A DNA stretch of 64,000 bases from Mucilaginibacter achroorhodeus (GTDB taxonomy: Bacteria > Bacteroidota > Bacteroidia > Sphingobacteriales > Sphingobacteriaceae): assembly GCF_007846095.1 (NCBI RefSeq), contig NZ_VOEI01000004.1, positions 310,001-374,000 on the forward strand, written 5' to 3'. The notes under the pieces are model-generated. The model saw nothing but the letters and a program-made list of their open reading frames with translations. It was not told the DNA's origin and did not search any database. The position numbers and the translations under genes are program-made. Below, in pieces: positions 37,327 to 45,416 of this stretch; position 1 is the stretch's first letter, and each line of letters starts with the position of its first letter.

Positions 37327-38025
37327 ATGCCTTATTTTCAGCACTATTCGTTCGACTTGTGGTTAACGCTCATAAAATCAGACCCAAGGTTTAAGCCCGA
37401 GCGCGCTAAATATTTCCACCAACATTTTAATAAGGCAGATAAGTCTGTTGACGAGATAGCAACAATATTTCGGCAGGTTGACTTGATGTGCAATGCCGTG
37501 AACGAGAAGAGCGGTAAAAATATCGATGCCGACGAGATGTATCTGATGGTTATCCACCTGATCAATGGCGATAGACTTGATATTGATGAAGTGGATTATC
37601 AGCAACTGCATAACGATATGGAAGCGTTGCTTTTCAAATATCCCTCACAATTATATAGCGATGTAACATTTGAAGCCCTGAAAACTCTAAAAGAAAAAAG
37701 CGGAGCAACTTTTAGTTTGTTGAGCAACACAGGATACATCACCGGTAAAACATTGCGTAAGGTGCTTGCACTTTACCAACTGGATACTTTTTTTGATTTT
37801 CAGCTTTACTCTGATGAGGCAGGCATGTCAAAACCCAACCCTGAATTTTTTGAGGTTATGCTAAAGAATATCGACATCTGTAATATGGGTAAAGACATCC
37901 CGCGCAGCGGTATTTTGCATGTTGGTGATAACCCCAAGAATGATGTGGCCGCAGCCGAAGCAATGGGTTTAAAAGCAGCATTGATCAATTCCAATCAGCA
38001 AACAATTTTGAGTCTTGTTGGCTAA
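37327..38025 (+). CDS. HAD-superfamily hydrolase of the Ter operon
   Basis: 232 residues. HAD motif I reads FDLWLTL: nucleophile Asp10, but the second Asp (+2, the phosphatase acid/base) is replaced by Trp12. Motif II Ser is in LLSNTGY, motif III Lys in GMSKPNPEF, motif IV in HVGDNPKNDV. The Trp (Tyr in many haloacid-dehalogenase-like HADs) hints at non-phosphatase or unusual chemistry. It starts a unit with a phosphoribosyltransferase and TerD genes. HAD plus phosphoribosyltransferase is a known biosynthetic add-on of Ter stress systems, proposed to make a nucleoside-like metabolite. Confidence 0.88.
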   Translation: MPYFQHYSFDLWLTLIKSDPRFKPERAKYFHQHFNKADKSVDEIATIFRQVDLMCNAVNEKSGKNIDADEMYLMVIHLINGDRLDIDEVDYQQLHNDMEALLFKYPSQLYSDVTFEALKTLKEKSGATFSLLSNTGYITGKTLRKVLALYQLDTFFDFQLYSDEAGMSKPNPEFFEVMLKNIDICNMGKDIPRSGILHVGDNPKNDVAAAEAMGLKAALINSNQQTILSLVG

Positions 38026-38039
38026 TATATCTCACACCT

Positions 38040-38888
38040 ATGAAAGCATTAACCTATTCATTACACCATATCAATAGCGAAACTCATTTCGGTTTCGAGG
38101 CGGCAGATTACAGTCGCTTTAAGTTTGGCGATGGCACGGTATCGCGCGATTTTGGCGTGGCGCTGGCCAACGGTTTTATTGAAGAGCATCTGGCGCGAGC
38201 CGAAAATATAAAACAGTTGGTGGTGATCTCCAGTCCGTATTCGTTTATCCCAACGGCTACTTTTGCCATGAAGAACTGGTTTGTATACACACTCAACCAC
38301 TGGCTGGCAGAGAATGACTTACCCGTTGTTCAGGAAACCAAAGTACACCGCACCATCACCTATAAAGAAGATTACGGCGAGCTGGATGCAGAGCAACGGA
38401 TGAAGTTGATAGGCAATGATAGCTTTCATATAGATAAGGCTTTTCTGGAAGGCAAGACATTGATTTTTCTGGATGATATCCGCATCACGGGTAGCCACGA
38501 GCGTATGATCATGAAAATGGTGGATGCTTACGGCTTAAAGAATGACATCTACATGCTTTACTTTGCCGAACTGGTGAACAGCAATATCCACCCTAATATT
38601 GAGAACTACCTCAACTACCACCAGGTAAAGTCAATATTTGACCTGCACAAGATCATTAACGATAGCAGTTTTTGCATCAACACAAGGTTGGTTAAGTATA
38701 TCCTCAACTACGAGCATGACAAGTTCAGGGTATTTATTGAAGACCAATCGACAGCGTTTTTGGATGAGTTGTACAACATGGCTTTAGGCAATGGCTATCA
38801 TACTATTGAAGCCTATCAGCAAAACCTTGGCTTTATAAAAAAACTTTTACTTTTAGATAATTATAAACTCGTACAATATGGCAATTAA
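38040..38888 (+). CDS. Ter-associated phosphoribosyltransferase-like protein
   Basis: 282 residues. The PRPP-binding signature is LIFLDDIRITGSHE (around residues 139-152), two acidic residues followed by TG, in a PRTase type I fold; VISSPYSFIPTATFAMKNWF precedes it. It would move a ribose-5-phosphate onto an unknown acceptor. It overlaps the next gene (terD) by 11 nt, so the two are translationally coupled. The ATP-grasp and TRSP partners found in fuller Ter biosynthetic sets are not in this window. Confidence 0.85.
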   Translation: MKALTYSLHHINSETHFGFEAADYSRFKFGDGTVSRDFGVALANGFIEEHLARAENIKQLVVISSPYSFIPTATFAMKNWFVYTLNHWLAENDLPVVQETKVHRTITYKEDYGELDAEQRMKLIGNDSFHIDKAFLEGKTLIFLDDIRITGSHERMIMKMVDAYGLKNDIYMLYFAELVNSNIHPNIENYLNYHQVKSIFDLHKIINDSSFCINTRLVKYILNYEHDKFRVFIEDQSTAFLDELYNMALGNGYHTIEAYQQNLGFIKKLLLLDNYKLVQYGN

Positions 38889-39432
38889 TCTGCAAAAGGG
38901 GCAGCGCGAAGCTATTGACGCTCCCAAATTCACTATAGGCCTGGGCTGGGACACCAATGCGTCGTCAACAGGCTCGGCTTTCGACTTAGATGCATCTGTA
39001 TTTATCATGGGCGACAATAAGAAGTTGATAGCCGATGAGTATTTTGTTTTTTATAACAACTTAAAAAGCCCTGATGAAGCCGTTGAGCACACAGGCGATA
39101 ACCTTACGGGCGCCGGTGACGGTGATGATGAGCAGATCAAAATAGATCTAACTAAAATTGATTCCCGCGTTACCGAGATCTGCATTGTGGTAACCATCCA
39201 CGAGGCCGAGAGCCGCAGGCAGAATTTTGGGCAAGTGCGTAACTCGTTCGTTCGTATTTTTGACCCGGTTACCAATGCCGATATTCTGAAATATGAATTG
39301 GAAGAAGACTTTTCGATAGAGACTGCAGTTGAATTTGGCCGCATCTACAAACGCGATGGCAAATGGAAATTTGAAGCAGTTGGCGCAGGCATGAAAGGTG
39401 GCCTGCAGGATTACTTAAACAAATATAACTAA
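38878..39432 (+). CDS. terD: TerD-family stress protein (copy 1)
   Basis: 184 residues, standard TerD/TerE length. The start MAINLQKGQ, FDLDASVFIMGDNKKL, HTGDNLTGAGDGDDEQI and IHEAESRRQNFGQVRNSFVRI are all canonical. TerD domains bind calcium through the DLDAS and GDNLTGxxxGDDE acidic segments. They are cytoplasmic or membrane-peripheral and linked to tellurite, phage and stress resistance. Tight coupling to the PRTase gene supports one operon. Confidence 0.95.
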   Translation: MAINLQKGQREAIDAPKFTIGLGWDTNASSTGSAFDLDASVFIMGDNKKLIADEYFVFYNNLKSPDEAVEHTGDNLTGAGDGDDEQIKIDLTKIDSRVTEICIVVTIHEAESRRQNFGQVRNSFVRIFDPVTNADILKYELEEDFSIETAVEFGRIYKRDGKWKFEAVGAGMKGGLQDYLNKYN

Positions 39433-39451
39433 TACCTTAAAACATAATATT

Positions 39452-40066
39452 ATGGCAATTAACTTGCAAAAAGGTCAGCGTATATCGTTAGAAAAAGAGA
39501 ATGGCAACAAACTGCAAAACGTTTGTGTAGGCATTAACTGGGGCGCTATTGAAAAGAAAGGTCTGTTTGGTTTTGGCTCAACAAAAGAAGCAGTTGACCT
39601 TGACGCCAGTTGCGCACTGTTTGATGAAAATAAGAAACTGATAGATGTGGTTTACTTTGGTCACCTAAAGTCAAAAGACGGCGCAATCCGCCATAGCGGT
39701 GATGACCTCACCGGCGACATGGGGGGTGATGACGGTTTGGATAATGAGGTAATTACGGTCGACCTGGGCGCTTTAGACCCGGCTGTAAAACACGTAGCCT
39801 TTGTATTAAATAGCTTCCGTGGTCATGATTTTGGTACCATTCCGTTCGCTTCTATCCGCATTTATGAAGGCACGCCTAAACGCGTTAACGAAGTGTTTGC
39901 AAAATATGACATTGCCCATGATGCAACCTTTAAAGGCCATGTGTCAATGGTAATGGGTATCTTCTACCAAAAGAACGGCGAATGGAAGTTCAATGCTCTT
40001 GGCGAACCAACCAAAGACCGCAAACTGGAAGAAACCGTAAATACTGTAATGCGAAATTTTTTGTAA
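39452..40066 (+). CDS. TerD-family stress protein (copy 2, TerZ-like)
   Basis: 204 residues with the same MAINLQKGQ start as its neighbour but a longer N-terminal loop (KKGLFGFGSTKEAVDLDASC), as in TerZ/YceC-type members. Calcium-site segments are HSGDDLTGDMGGDDG and VDLDASCALFDENKKL. The C terminus (VSMVMGIFYQKNGEWKFNAL) is canonical. The two TerD copies differ in the acidic sites and may form mixed assemblies. Confidence 0.95.
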   Translation: MAINLQKGQRISLEKENGNKLQNVCVGINWGAIEKKGLFGFGSTKEAVDLDASCALFDENKKLIDVVYFGHLKSKDGAIRHSGDDLTGDMGGDDGLDNEVITVDLGALDPAVKHVAFVLNSFRGHDFGTIPFASIRIYEGTPKRVNEVFAKYDIAHDATFKGHVSMVMGIFYQKNGEWKFNALGEPTKDRKLEETVNTVMRNFL

Positions 40067-40080
40067 AGAAAATAAAAATG

Positions 40081-40160
40081 CCTCACCTAAATCCTCTCCA
40101 AAGGAGAGGACTTTACAAAAGAGTTTGACAACCCTCTCCTTTGGAGAGGGAAGGGTGAGG
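40081..40160. repeat. Double palindromic intergenic element inside the ter operon
   Basis: Left arm 40081-40110 (cctcacctaaatcctctcc ...) pairs with right arm 40132-40160 (ccctctcctttggagaggg...gtgagg). Each arm is itself a palindrome of cctctccaaaggagagg. This is the well-known 'ctctcctttggagag' type of dispersed repeat in Bacteroidota. It lies between terD copy 2 and telA and may form a large hairpin in the operon mRNA. A TTG-started extension of telA would run through it and is rejected. Confidence 0.75.
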
Positions 40161-40178
40161 CCTAAACCCAAAACAACC

Positions 40179-41318
40179 ATGGAAACCAACTCAATTAACG
40201 ACGGAGCTGAACTTACTAACCCTGCGCCAACACCCGCGCCGGGTAATGCAGCTACTCCGGTTAAATTAGATAAAGATGGTAATGTTGATCTATCCAACAT
40301 TACTACTGCAGAAGTTGCCAAATACGGCGAGAAAAGCAAAGACTTAAATCCGTCTGATGTAAATTCTATCCTGAATTATGGCTCAGATCTTCAGCAGAAC
40401 ATGGAGCGTTATAGCAATAGCTTCCTGTCATCAGTACGCACATTTGACGCCGGCGAAGTAGGCACGCTGATAACCGATCTGCTGCACGAATTGAACTACA
40501 TTGATGTTGATGAGCTTGACCAAAATGCTTTCGTCCGAGTATTATCGCGTATCCCGCTGATCCGCACTTTGGTAATGGATACAAAAAAGATCTTCGCCAA
40601 GTATGACCTTGTGGTGAACAACGTAGATAAGATCGTCAATAAAATAAAGGCCGGCAGGGTAAACTCGTTGAAAGATAATGCATCGTTGCAAACCATGTTT
40701 GATAACAATGTGGATTACATTAAGCAAATGGAAGAACTGATCATAGCCGGTCAGTTGAAATATAACGAGTTGAATGAGAAACTGGCAGTTATGGATGGCA
40801 ATCCGTCAGGATATCAGGATTACGAAATTGCCGATCTTCGCGATTACGTTAACCGCTTGGATAAACGTCTGGCCGATCTTAAGGTTGTGCGTTTTATTAT
40901 GCTGCAGTCTTTAGCACAGATCCGCGTGGTGCAAAACAACAATACCACTATTGCCGAAAAAGCGCAGTCAATTGTATCAACCACTATCCCCGTTTGGAAA
41001 AATCAGCTTACCTTAGCAGTTGCGCTAAACAGGCAAAAGGCCAATGTGGAGATGCAGAAAAAGGTATCGGACACCACCAATACCATTTTGCAGAAAAACG
41101 CTGAGTTGTTGAAGCAGAACAGTATTGATGTAGCAAGGGAAAATGAGAAAACCGTGGTTTCATTAGATACGCTGAAACGCACAACATCATCATTGATCGA
41201 AACCCTTAACGAGGTTAAACGTATCCATGATGAGGGTACACAAAACAGGAAGGTGCTGAATACTGAACTGCAGAATTTAGAGACCGAGCTGAAGAAGAAC
41301 GTGACGAATACACGTTAA
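40179..41318 (+). CDS. telA: TelA-family toxic anion resistance protein
   Basis: 379 residues from ATG 40179, the first ATG after the palindromic repeat. Low-complexity N terminus (TNPAPTPAPGNAA), then a long helical protein: LNPSDVNSILNYG, FDAGEVGTLITDLLHELNYI, MDTKKIFAKYDLV and KNQLTLAVALNRQKANVEMQKKV style text near residue 300 are characteristic of TelA (PF05816). The whole C-terminal half is coiled-coil-like. TelA proteins occur with TerD genes; they are cytoplasmic and their biochemical role is open. Confidence 0.93.
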   Translation: METNSINDGAELTNPAPTPAPGNAATPVKLDKDGNVDLSNITTAEVAKYGEKSKDLNPSDVNSILNYGSDLQQNMERYSNSFLSSVRTFDAGEVGTLITDLLHELNYIDVDELDQNAFVRVLSRIPLIRTLVMDTKKIFAKYDLVVNNVDKIVNKIKAGRVNSLKDNASLQTMFDNNVDYIKQMEELIIAGQLKYNELNEKLAVMDGNPSGYQDYEIADLRDYVNRLDKRLADLKVVRFIMLQSLAQIRVVQNNNTTIAEKAQSIVSTTIPVWKNQLTLAVALNRQKANVEMQKKVSDTTNTILQKNAELLKQNSIDVARENEKTVVSLDTLKRTTSSLIETLNEVKRIHDEGTQNRKVLNTELQNLETELKKNVTNTR

Positions 41319-41325
41319 CGTAAAT

Positions 41326-42288
41326 ATGGATGAGAACAGGTTAAATATATTAAATGCGTCTACCCGGATAATCAGCAAATTACACCTTCTTTCGGTTTTT
41401 TTTAATAACGATATCATTTATAAGATTTACCTGCGCACGCAAGTGCTTCACCAGCTTTTTCAAACCAACCCCGAACTTGACATTAACCAACTGGATATGT
41501 TTCATCTCCAGTTTACGCAAAGCCTGATAGACCTGCTGAAAACAATAAAAAAAGGCAATGAGGCTAATGCCGACCTGCTGCTCGACGAGGTTGCCCTCAA
41601 TAACCAGCTTATCGAGCAAATGGAAGATTCGGCTTATACCGAACATACATTTGTAAATGATAAGCAAAGGCAGGCGCTAAAGATGAGCCAGTCGTTACGG
41701 AAGTTGTTCCAAGTATTGTCTGATAATCTATCAGATTATCCGTTTACAGGCAATATCAACAAATTCAGTTTACACTATTCTGCCGATTACTTTTTTAACG
41801 TATCAACAGATCTGGTTTATGATCTGCTGGCTTACACATCCGCAGAGGTTTACAGCAACGAGTATGCAACCATCGGGCGTAAACTAATGGGCACGCTTTG
41901 CAAGTATGACTTTAAGATAGAGTTTTACTGCGGCCTGCGTGCCAATGACCTGGTACTGGAGGTGTATAAGTTTGCTGATGTGAACAAGCATTTTATATTT
42001 TCGCCATTAAACAATGTGTTGCTCTTTTGCGATGTGTCCAAACTGGGTAACCTCGATCTGAAAAACACTGTATGCAAACGTGAACGGATGATGCGCGAGC
42101 TTCGTGATAAAAACATACAGCTAACAGGCAAGGCTGGTTTAATAAAAACCAACCTGCCGGATAACATCGCAGCCTTGCTGGCAGATAATTATAAAAAAAT
42201 AGCTGACGTGAATTTCCTTGAGCATATTAATGCTTTTGACGTTCAGGCTAATATTTTGAAAACTATGTTAAACACAGACATTATTTAA
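41326..42288 (+). CDS. Unrecognised helical protein encoded between telA and terC
   Basis: 320 residues that I cannot assign. There is no signal peptide or membrane segment. The N-terminal half is mostly alpha-helical with Leu/Asp/Asn-rich text (HQLFQTNPELDINQLDMFHL, ADLLLDEVALNNQLIEQM); the C-terminal half is mixed (FIFSPLNNVLLFCDVSKLGNL, CKRERMMRELRDKNIQLTG). It starts 7 nt after telA and ends 8 nt before terC, so it is clearly part of the ter operon. A structural or scaffold role with TelA is a guess. Confidence 0.85.
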   Translation: MDENRLNILNASTRIISKLHLLSVFFNNDIIYKIYLRTQVLHQLFQTNPELDINQLDMFHLQFTQSLIDLLKTIKKGNEANADLLLDEVALNNQLIEQMEDSAYTEHTFVNDKQRQALKMSQSLRKLFQVLSDNLSDYPFTGNINKFSLHYSADYFFNVSTDLVYDLLAYTSAEVYSNEYATIGRKLMGTLCKYDFKIEFYCGLRANDLVLEVYKFADVNKHFIFSPLNNVLLFCDVSKLGNLDLKNTVCKRERMMRELRDKNIQLTGKAGLIKTNLPDNIAALLADNYKKIADVNFLEHINAFDVQANILKTMLNTDII

Positions 42289-42296
42289 ACCCCCAA

Positions 42297-43124
42297 ATGG
42301 ATATTTTACACACGCTGCTTGGCGACGATATAAAAGCCGGCCTGCTTATCATTCTTAACCTAATTGTTATCGAAAGCCTTTTATCGGTAGATAATGCCGC
42401 TGTGCTGGCTACCATGGTGCTCGATCTGCCGAAAGAGCAACGCGCACGGGCTTTGCGCTATGGTATTATCGGAGCTTATGTGCTGCGTGGTTTGTGTTTG
42501 TTTTTAGCCGCATGGCTGGTAGAGATCTGGTGGTTAAAACCGTTGGGTGGCTTGTACCTGCTTTACCTGGCCTTTGATTATTTTAAAGGCAAGGCCTCTA
42601 AGAAGAATAATACAGAGGATGAAGGCGAAGAATCTGTTGACAAGAACAAGAACTGGCTGTACAAATCAACCGTTGGTTTAATAGGCAATTTTTGGGCAAC
42701 CGTGGCGCTTGTAGAGTTAATGGACTTAGCTTTCTCGATTGACAATGTTTTCGCAGCCGTAGCTTTCACAGATCATAAATTTTTGATCTACACAGGGGTG
42801 TTTATAGGTATACTGGCTATGCGTTTTGTAGCACAGGCGTTTGTGAAACTGATGGAAAAATTCAGCTTCCTGGAAACCATAGCCTTTATCGTTATAGGTG
42901 TTTTAGGTATCAAGTTAACGGCATCGTTATATATACATTTTTATCCGGAATCTACAGTAGGTAAGTTCCTGGAGAGTGAAATAGCTGATGCCGCAGTGTC
43001 GATCTTCACGGTAGCGGTATTTGTTATTCCGGTGCTCACTTCTGTCTTTTTTAACTTCCCTAAAAAGAGTTTAAAAGAGCCTGAGGTTGCCGAGGAAGCT
43101 GAGCATGTAACCGGTAAAAAGTAA
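42297..43124 (+). CDS. terC: TerC-family integral membrane protein
   Basis: 275 residues with about seven helices. The two family signatures are LLSVDNAAVLATM (helix 1) and AFSIDNVFAAVAF (helix 5), each with the conserved Asp. Between helices 3 and 4 is an acidic and Lys-rich loop (NTEDEGEESVDKNK). TerC/Alx proteins export Mn2+ or protect against metal and oxidative stress and are the membrane part of Ter systems. The stop is 4 nt before the pgpA start. Confidence 0.93.
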   Translation: MDILHTLLGDDIKAGLLIILNLIVIESLLSVDNAAVLATMVLDLPKEQRARALRYGIIGAYVLRGLCLFLAAWLVEIWWLKPLGGLYLLYLAFDYFKGKASKKNNTEDEGEESVDKNKNWLYKSTVGLIGNFWATVALVELMDLAFSIDNVFAAVAFTDHKFLIYTGVFIGILAMRFVAQAFVKLMEKFSFLETIAFIVIGVLGIKLTASLYIHFYPESTVGKFLESEIADAAVSIFTVAVFVIPVLTSVFFNFPKKSLKEPEVAEEAEHVTGKK

Positions 43125-43128
43125 TTGG

Positions 43129-43611
43129 ATGAACAAGCTAATTGCATCTATTTTTGGCATTGGTTACGTCAAAGGCGGCGGTACGTTGGCCGCTTTGGTC
43201 ACCTGCCCGTTCATTTACCTGTTATGGCTGCAGTCCTGGGCGGTAAACCCTATATGGCTGGTATTGGCAACCCTTATTGTTACGCTTTTAGGTATAAATG
43301 TAGGCAACAAGGTAGAGCCTTTTTGGGGTAAGGACAGTTATCGCGTGGTGATAGATGAGGTAGCGGGTATGATGGTGACCATGCTGTTTGTTCCTGCCAA
43401 TATTTATTACTTGTTGATAGGCTTTGTATTGTTCCGCTTCTTCGATATTTTAAAGCCTTTGGGTATCCGTAAAATGGAAGCCTTAAAAGGTGGTACGGGA
43501 GTAATGATGGATGATGTGCTGGCAGGCGTTTATGGCAATATTGTTCTGCAGGTGATCGTGCATTTCTTACATCTGCATGGAAATGCTTCGTTAGATTTAA
43601 ACATTAGGTAA
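43129..43611 (+). CDS. pgpA: Phosphatidylglycerophosphatase A
   Basis: 160 residues and about four membrane helices. Active-site text is complete: VIDEVAGMMVTML, FRFFDILKP and GTGVMMDDVLAGVYGNIV, holding the conserved acidic residues of the family. PgpA dephosphorylates phosphatidylglycerophosphate to phosphatidylglycerol at the inner membrane. Coupling to terC by 4 nt is unusual and may link membrane-lipid synthesis to Ter function. Confidence 0.92.
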   Translation: MNKLIASIFGIGYVKGGGTLAALVTCPFIYLLWLQSWAVNPIWLVLATLIVTLLGINVGNKVEPFWGKDSYRVVIDEVAGMMVTMLFVPANIYYLLIGFVLFRFFDILKPLGIRKMEALKGGTGVMMDDVLAGVYGNIVLQVIVHFLHLHGNASLDLNIR

Positions 43612-43657
43612 TTGGGTATAAATAAATGTTTACCTTAGGTTAAATTTAAACCGCACT

Positions 43658-44971
43658 ATGTACGCTTTTCCATTTATTGCTATTTTCTTATTAATGATAC
43701 GGCTTCGTAAGTCGTTGAAGTTTACAGATTATTTTTATAAATGGAATTTAAAGTTAAACCTCATAGGTTGGGGCGCGCTCGGCCTGATGATTATTCTTGG
43801 CAGTAGCGGCATAAATGATGAAGTAGCTGGCATTATTGGAGCGTTTTCTTTAGCCGGAGTATTATATTATCTTCATAAAGAACCAATATTTAAACCTTAT
43901 GGTGTTCTCCTGAGGGCGCACTATCCTTTGGTCGTTGTAGCTCCTATAGTTGAACTGGTTTATCTTATAAGCGAAAGTTTTTATGATAAATATGATGATT
44001 TCTTTCAGTGTGCTTACGCCGTAGCCTTCGGTTACATCTATGTGAAAATAGCTACATCCAAAAAGCAATTGGATGAAATTGCCCGGATCAACCTTCGTAA
44101 AAATGAACTGGAAGCTATGGTTGCTGAGCGTACTGCAGAAATTACCAGCCAACGCAATGCGCTCGAAGAAACTGTAAAAGAGCTTAAAGCAACCCAAGCT
44201 CAATTGATCCAGCAGGAAAAACTGGCTTCGTTAGGTGAACTTACTGCGGGCATCGCCCACGAGATACAAAATCCACTGAACTTTGTAAATAATTTCTCGG
44301 AAGTAAGTATGGAACTTATAGACGAGATGGAAGCCGAAATTGCCAAAGGCGATATGGAAGAAGCGAATGCAATAGCTGCCGACATTAAGCAAAACCTGGA
44401 GAAGATACGCCACCATGGTAAACGGGCAGATGGTATTGTGAAGGGGATGTTGCAACATAGTCGTGCCAGCAGCAATATTAAGGAGCCAACCAACCTTAAT
44501 ACCATTGCTGATGAATATTTCCGGTTGGCCTATCATGGCTTAAGGGCAAAAGACAAATCATTTAATGCTGAATTGGTAAGCAACTTTGATGAGCACTTGC
44601 CTTTGGTAAATATGGTATCGCAGGATGTTGGCCGCGTATTGCTGAACATGTTCACCAACGCGTTCTATGCGGTGCATCAAAAACAAAAATCGGTAGGTGG
44701 GGATTTTAAACCGAAGGTAGAGGTCTCTACAAAGGTGTTGCCTGGAAACAATGTAGAGATTATCGTTCGTGATAATGGTACTGGTATACCCGATGCTATT
44801 AAAGATAAGATCATGCAGCCCTTTTTTACCACCAAGCCGGCAGGTGAGGGTACAGGTTTAGGCCTTTCATTAAGCTACGATATTATCGTGAAGGCGCATA
44901 AAGGCACTATCAACATAAACAGTAAAGAGGGCGAAGGCTCGGAGTTTATTATTACACTGCCAGTTGCCTGA
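43658..44971 (+). CDS. Sensor histidine kinase
   Basis: 437 residues. Four or so hydrophobic segments in residues 1-130 form the membrane sensor part, followed by a coiled coil (about 137-190). The phospho-acceptor site is HEIQNPLNFVNNF (His201), with a distinct acidic insert (DEMEAEIAKGDMEEANAI) typical of this Bacteroidota kinase group. The catalytic domain shows VGRVLLNMFTNAF (N box), DNGTGIP (G1), FFTTKPAGEGTGLGLSLSY (F and G2). The next genes encode two receiver proteins, its probable partners. Confidence 0.93.
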   Translation: MYAFPFIAIFLLMIRLRKSLKFTDYFYKWNLKLNLIGWGALGLMIILGSSGINDEVAGIIGAFSLAGVLYYLHKEPIFKPYGVLLRAHYPLVVVAPIVELVYLISESFYDKYDDFFQCAYAVAFGYIYVKIATSKKQLDEIARINLRKNELEAMVAERTAEITSQRNALEETVKELKATQAQLIQQEKLASLGELTAGIAHEIQNPLNFVNNFSEVSMELIDEMEAEIAKGDMEEANAIAADIKQNLEKIRHHGKRADGIVKGMLQHSRASSNIKEPTNLNTIADEYFRLAYHGLRAKDKSFNAELVSNFDEHLPLVNMVSQDVGRVLLNMFTNAFYAVHQKQKSVGGDFKPKVEVSTKVLPGNNVEIIVRDNGTGIPDAIKDKIMQPFFTTKPAGEGTGLGLSLSYDIIVKAHKGTININSKEGEGSEFIITLPVA

Positions 44972-45035
44972 TCTTGATCAGCAGTTCATTAATTCGATTA
45001 AACAGCAATTATTTTAAATCAATAGTTACTTTCGC

Positions 45036-45416
45036 ATGAAGATATTAGTAGTAGACGACGAGGAGGATGTGCAGCCGTTGTTTTTGCAGCGTTTCAGGAA
45101 AGAGATCCGCAATAATGAAATAGAACTTGACTTTGCCCACTCTGGCGAGGAAGCGCTTGAATACCTGAAAGAGAAACATTCTGAAGTTGTGCTAATTCTT
45201 TCGGATATCAACATGCCAGGCATGAGTGGTATAGAATTGTTGGGGCATATCCGTGAAGATTTTCCTATGCCGCCTCCACCGGTTGTGATGATGGTTACTG
45301 CCTACGGCGATGAGGAAAATTACAAGCAGGCAATGGAGAAAGGGGCGAATGATTTTCTTACAAAACCGCTTGATTTTAATTTGTTAAAAGAAAAACTAAA
45401 AACAATTAGCGAGTAA
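45036..45416 (+). CDS. Single-domain response regulator
   Basis: 126 residues, receiver domain only. Acidic pocket VVDDEED, phosphorylation site Asp57 in LSDINMPG, conserved Thr in MVTAYGD and Lys in LTKPLDF. No output domain, so it works by protein contact or as a phosphate relay, perhaps between the kinase upstream and the receiver-cyclase downstream, whose start overlaps this stop by 1 nt. Confidence 0.92.
   Translation: MKILVVDDEEDVQPLFLQRFRKEIRNNEIELDFAHSGEEALEYLKEKHSEVVLILSDINMPGMSGIELLGHIREDFPMPPPPVVMMVTAYGDEENYKQAMEKGANDFLTKPLDFNLLKEKLKTISE

Noticed and set aside
40125..40178. TTG-started N-terminal extension of TelA
   Set aside because: The extension is a translation of the palindromic repeat; ATG 40179 is the first plausible start after it.
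44968..44981. CTGATC-TT-GATCAG palindrome at the end of the histidine kinase gene as terminator
   Set aside because: The stem is short, has a 2-nt loop, overlaps the stop codon and lacks a T-tract.
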